A stretch of DNA of 20,885 nucleotides from Bifidobacterium breve. GTDB taxonomy: Bacteria > Actinomycetota > Thermoleophilia > Miltoncostaeales > Miltoncostaeaceae. Location: assembly GCA_945876305.1 (NCBI GenBank), contig CAMCOB010000014.1, forward strand, positions 1 through 20,885. The letters are read 5' to 3'. Positions 20,793-20,885 of the stretch are shown here, one piece after another. How positions within the stretch are numbered: the stretch's first letter is position 1; each line of letters starts with the position of its first letter. The position numbers were made by a program, and so were the translations under genes. The notes under the pieces are model-generated. The model was given only the letters and a program-made list of their open reading frames with translations, searched no databases and was not told the origin of the DNA.

Positions 20793-20885
20793 GCCTGCGC
20801 CCGGCGACCCCGCAGGTTGCGCAGCGACAACCGGGCGTCGGCCAGTTCGCGCGGCGCGAGCACGCGGGCGAGCGCCACGAACACC
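20789..20885 (-). CDS. C-terminal fragment of an unidentified gene (cut by window edge)
   Basis: On the minus strand, an open frame enters from the window edge and ends at the TGA 20791-20789, overlapping the ATG of the GT39-like gene by four bases (ATGA). The visible 31 residues begin VFVALARVLAPRELADARLS and end NLRGRRAQA: a hydrophobic start followed by a basic tail, as at the end of a membrane protein. A polysaccharide flippase or a glycosyltransferase would fit the context, but nothing in 31 residues decides this. Confidence 0.55.
   Translation of the reverse strand, partial: VFVALARVLAPRELADARLSLRNLRGRRAQA

Overview
The window is the replication-origin region of a GC-rich bacterial chromosome, with the gene order typical of Actinobacteria. 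One arm reads gyrA-gyrB-DUF721-recF-dnaN-dnaA on the minus strand. The other reads rpmH-rnpA-yidD-yidC-jag-rsmG-parA-parB on the plus strand. yidD lies between rnpA and yidC, mnmE and mnmG are absent, Jag has no Jag_N domain, and some DnaA boxes are of the TTGTCCACA type. This points to Actinobacteriota or a close relative. The class is uncertain; a deep-branching one such as Thermoleophilia or Acidimicrobiia is a guess. The long, E. coli-type GyrB is unusual for textbook actinobacteria.

Left arm (1-8277, minus strand): gyrA (cut by the window edge), gyrB, a DciA-like DUF721 gene, recF, dnaN, a 388-base gap with degenerate DnaA boxes, dnaA, and three bases upstream of dnaA a gene for a GHKL-type ATPase joined to a winged-helix-like C-terminus. 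Genes are tightly packed or overlapping, apart from a 120-base leader before gyrB and the dnaA-dnaN gap.

Centre (8278-8606): a divergent intergenic region where transcription switches strand. It holds two perfect TTATCCACA boxes and two related sites, and is the best oriC candidate. With the dnaA-dnaN gap it would form a two-part origin flanking dnaA and the ATPase gene.

Right arm (8607-13236, plus strand): ribosomal protein L34, RNase P protein, YidD, YidC, KH/R3H RNA-binding protein and RsmG, then ParA and ParB, mostly joined by 4-base overlaps. A perfect 16-base parS palindrome forms the first codons of rsmG, so the ParABS segregation system carries its own centromere site. After parB come about 300 noncoding bases with a 35-36-base tandem repeat, followed by a convergent tRNA-Ile(GAT).

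Far right (13669-20885): a DUF151 bifunctional nuclease, a small chorismate mutase on the opposite strand, and tatA-tatC. Then follows a minus-strand run: a C-terminal gene fragment at the window edge, a GT39-like membrane glycosyltransferase, a GT2 glycosyltransferase, a secreted thioredoxin-fold protein with a degraded active site, a UDP-glucuronate decarboxylase (UDP-xylose synthase) and a DrrA-type ABC ATPase. This run looks like cell-surface glycan assembly and export. Several genes (dnaN, the nuclease gene, the mutase gene, tatA, the UDP-xylose synthase gene) show TANNNT six or seven bases before the start codon and no good ribosome binding site, suggesting leaderless mRNAs.

The least explained item is the ATPase/winged-helix gene coupled to dnaA at the origin.
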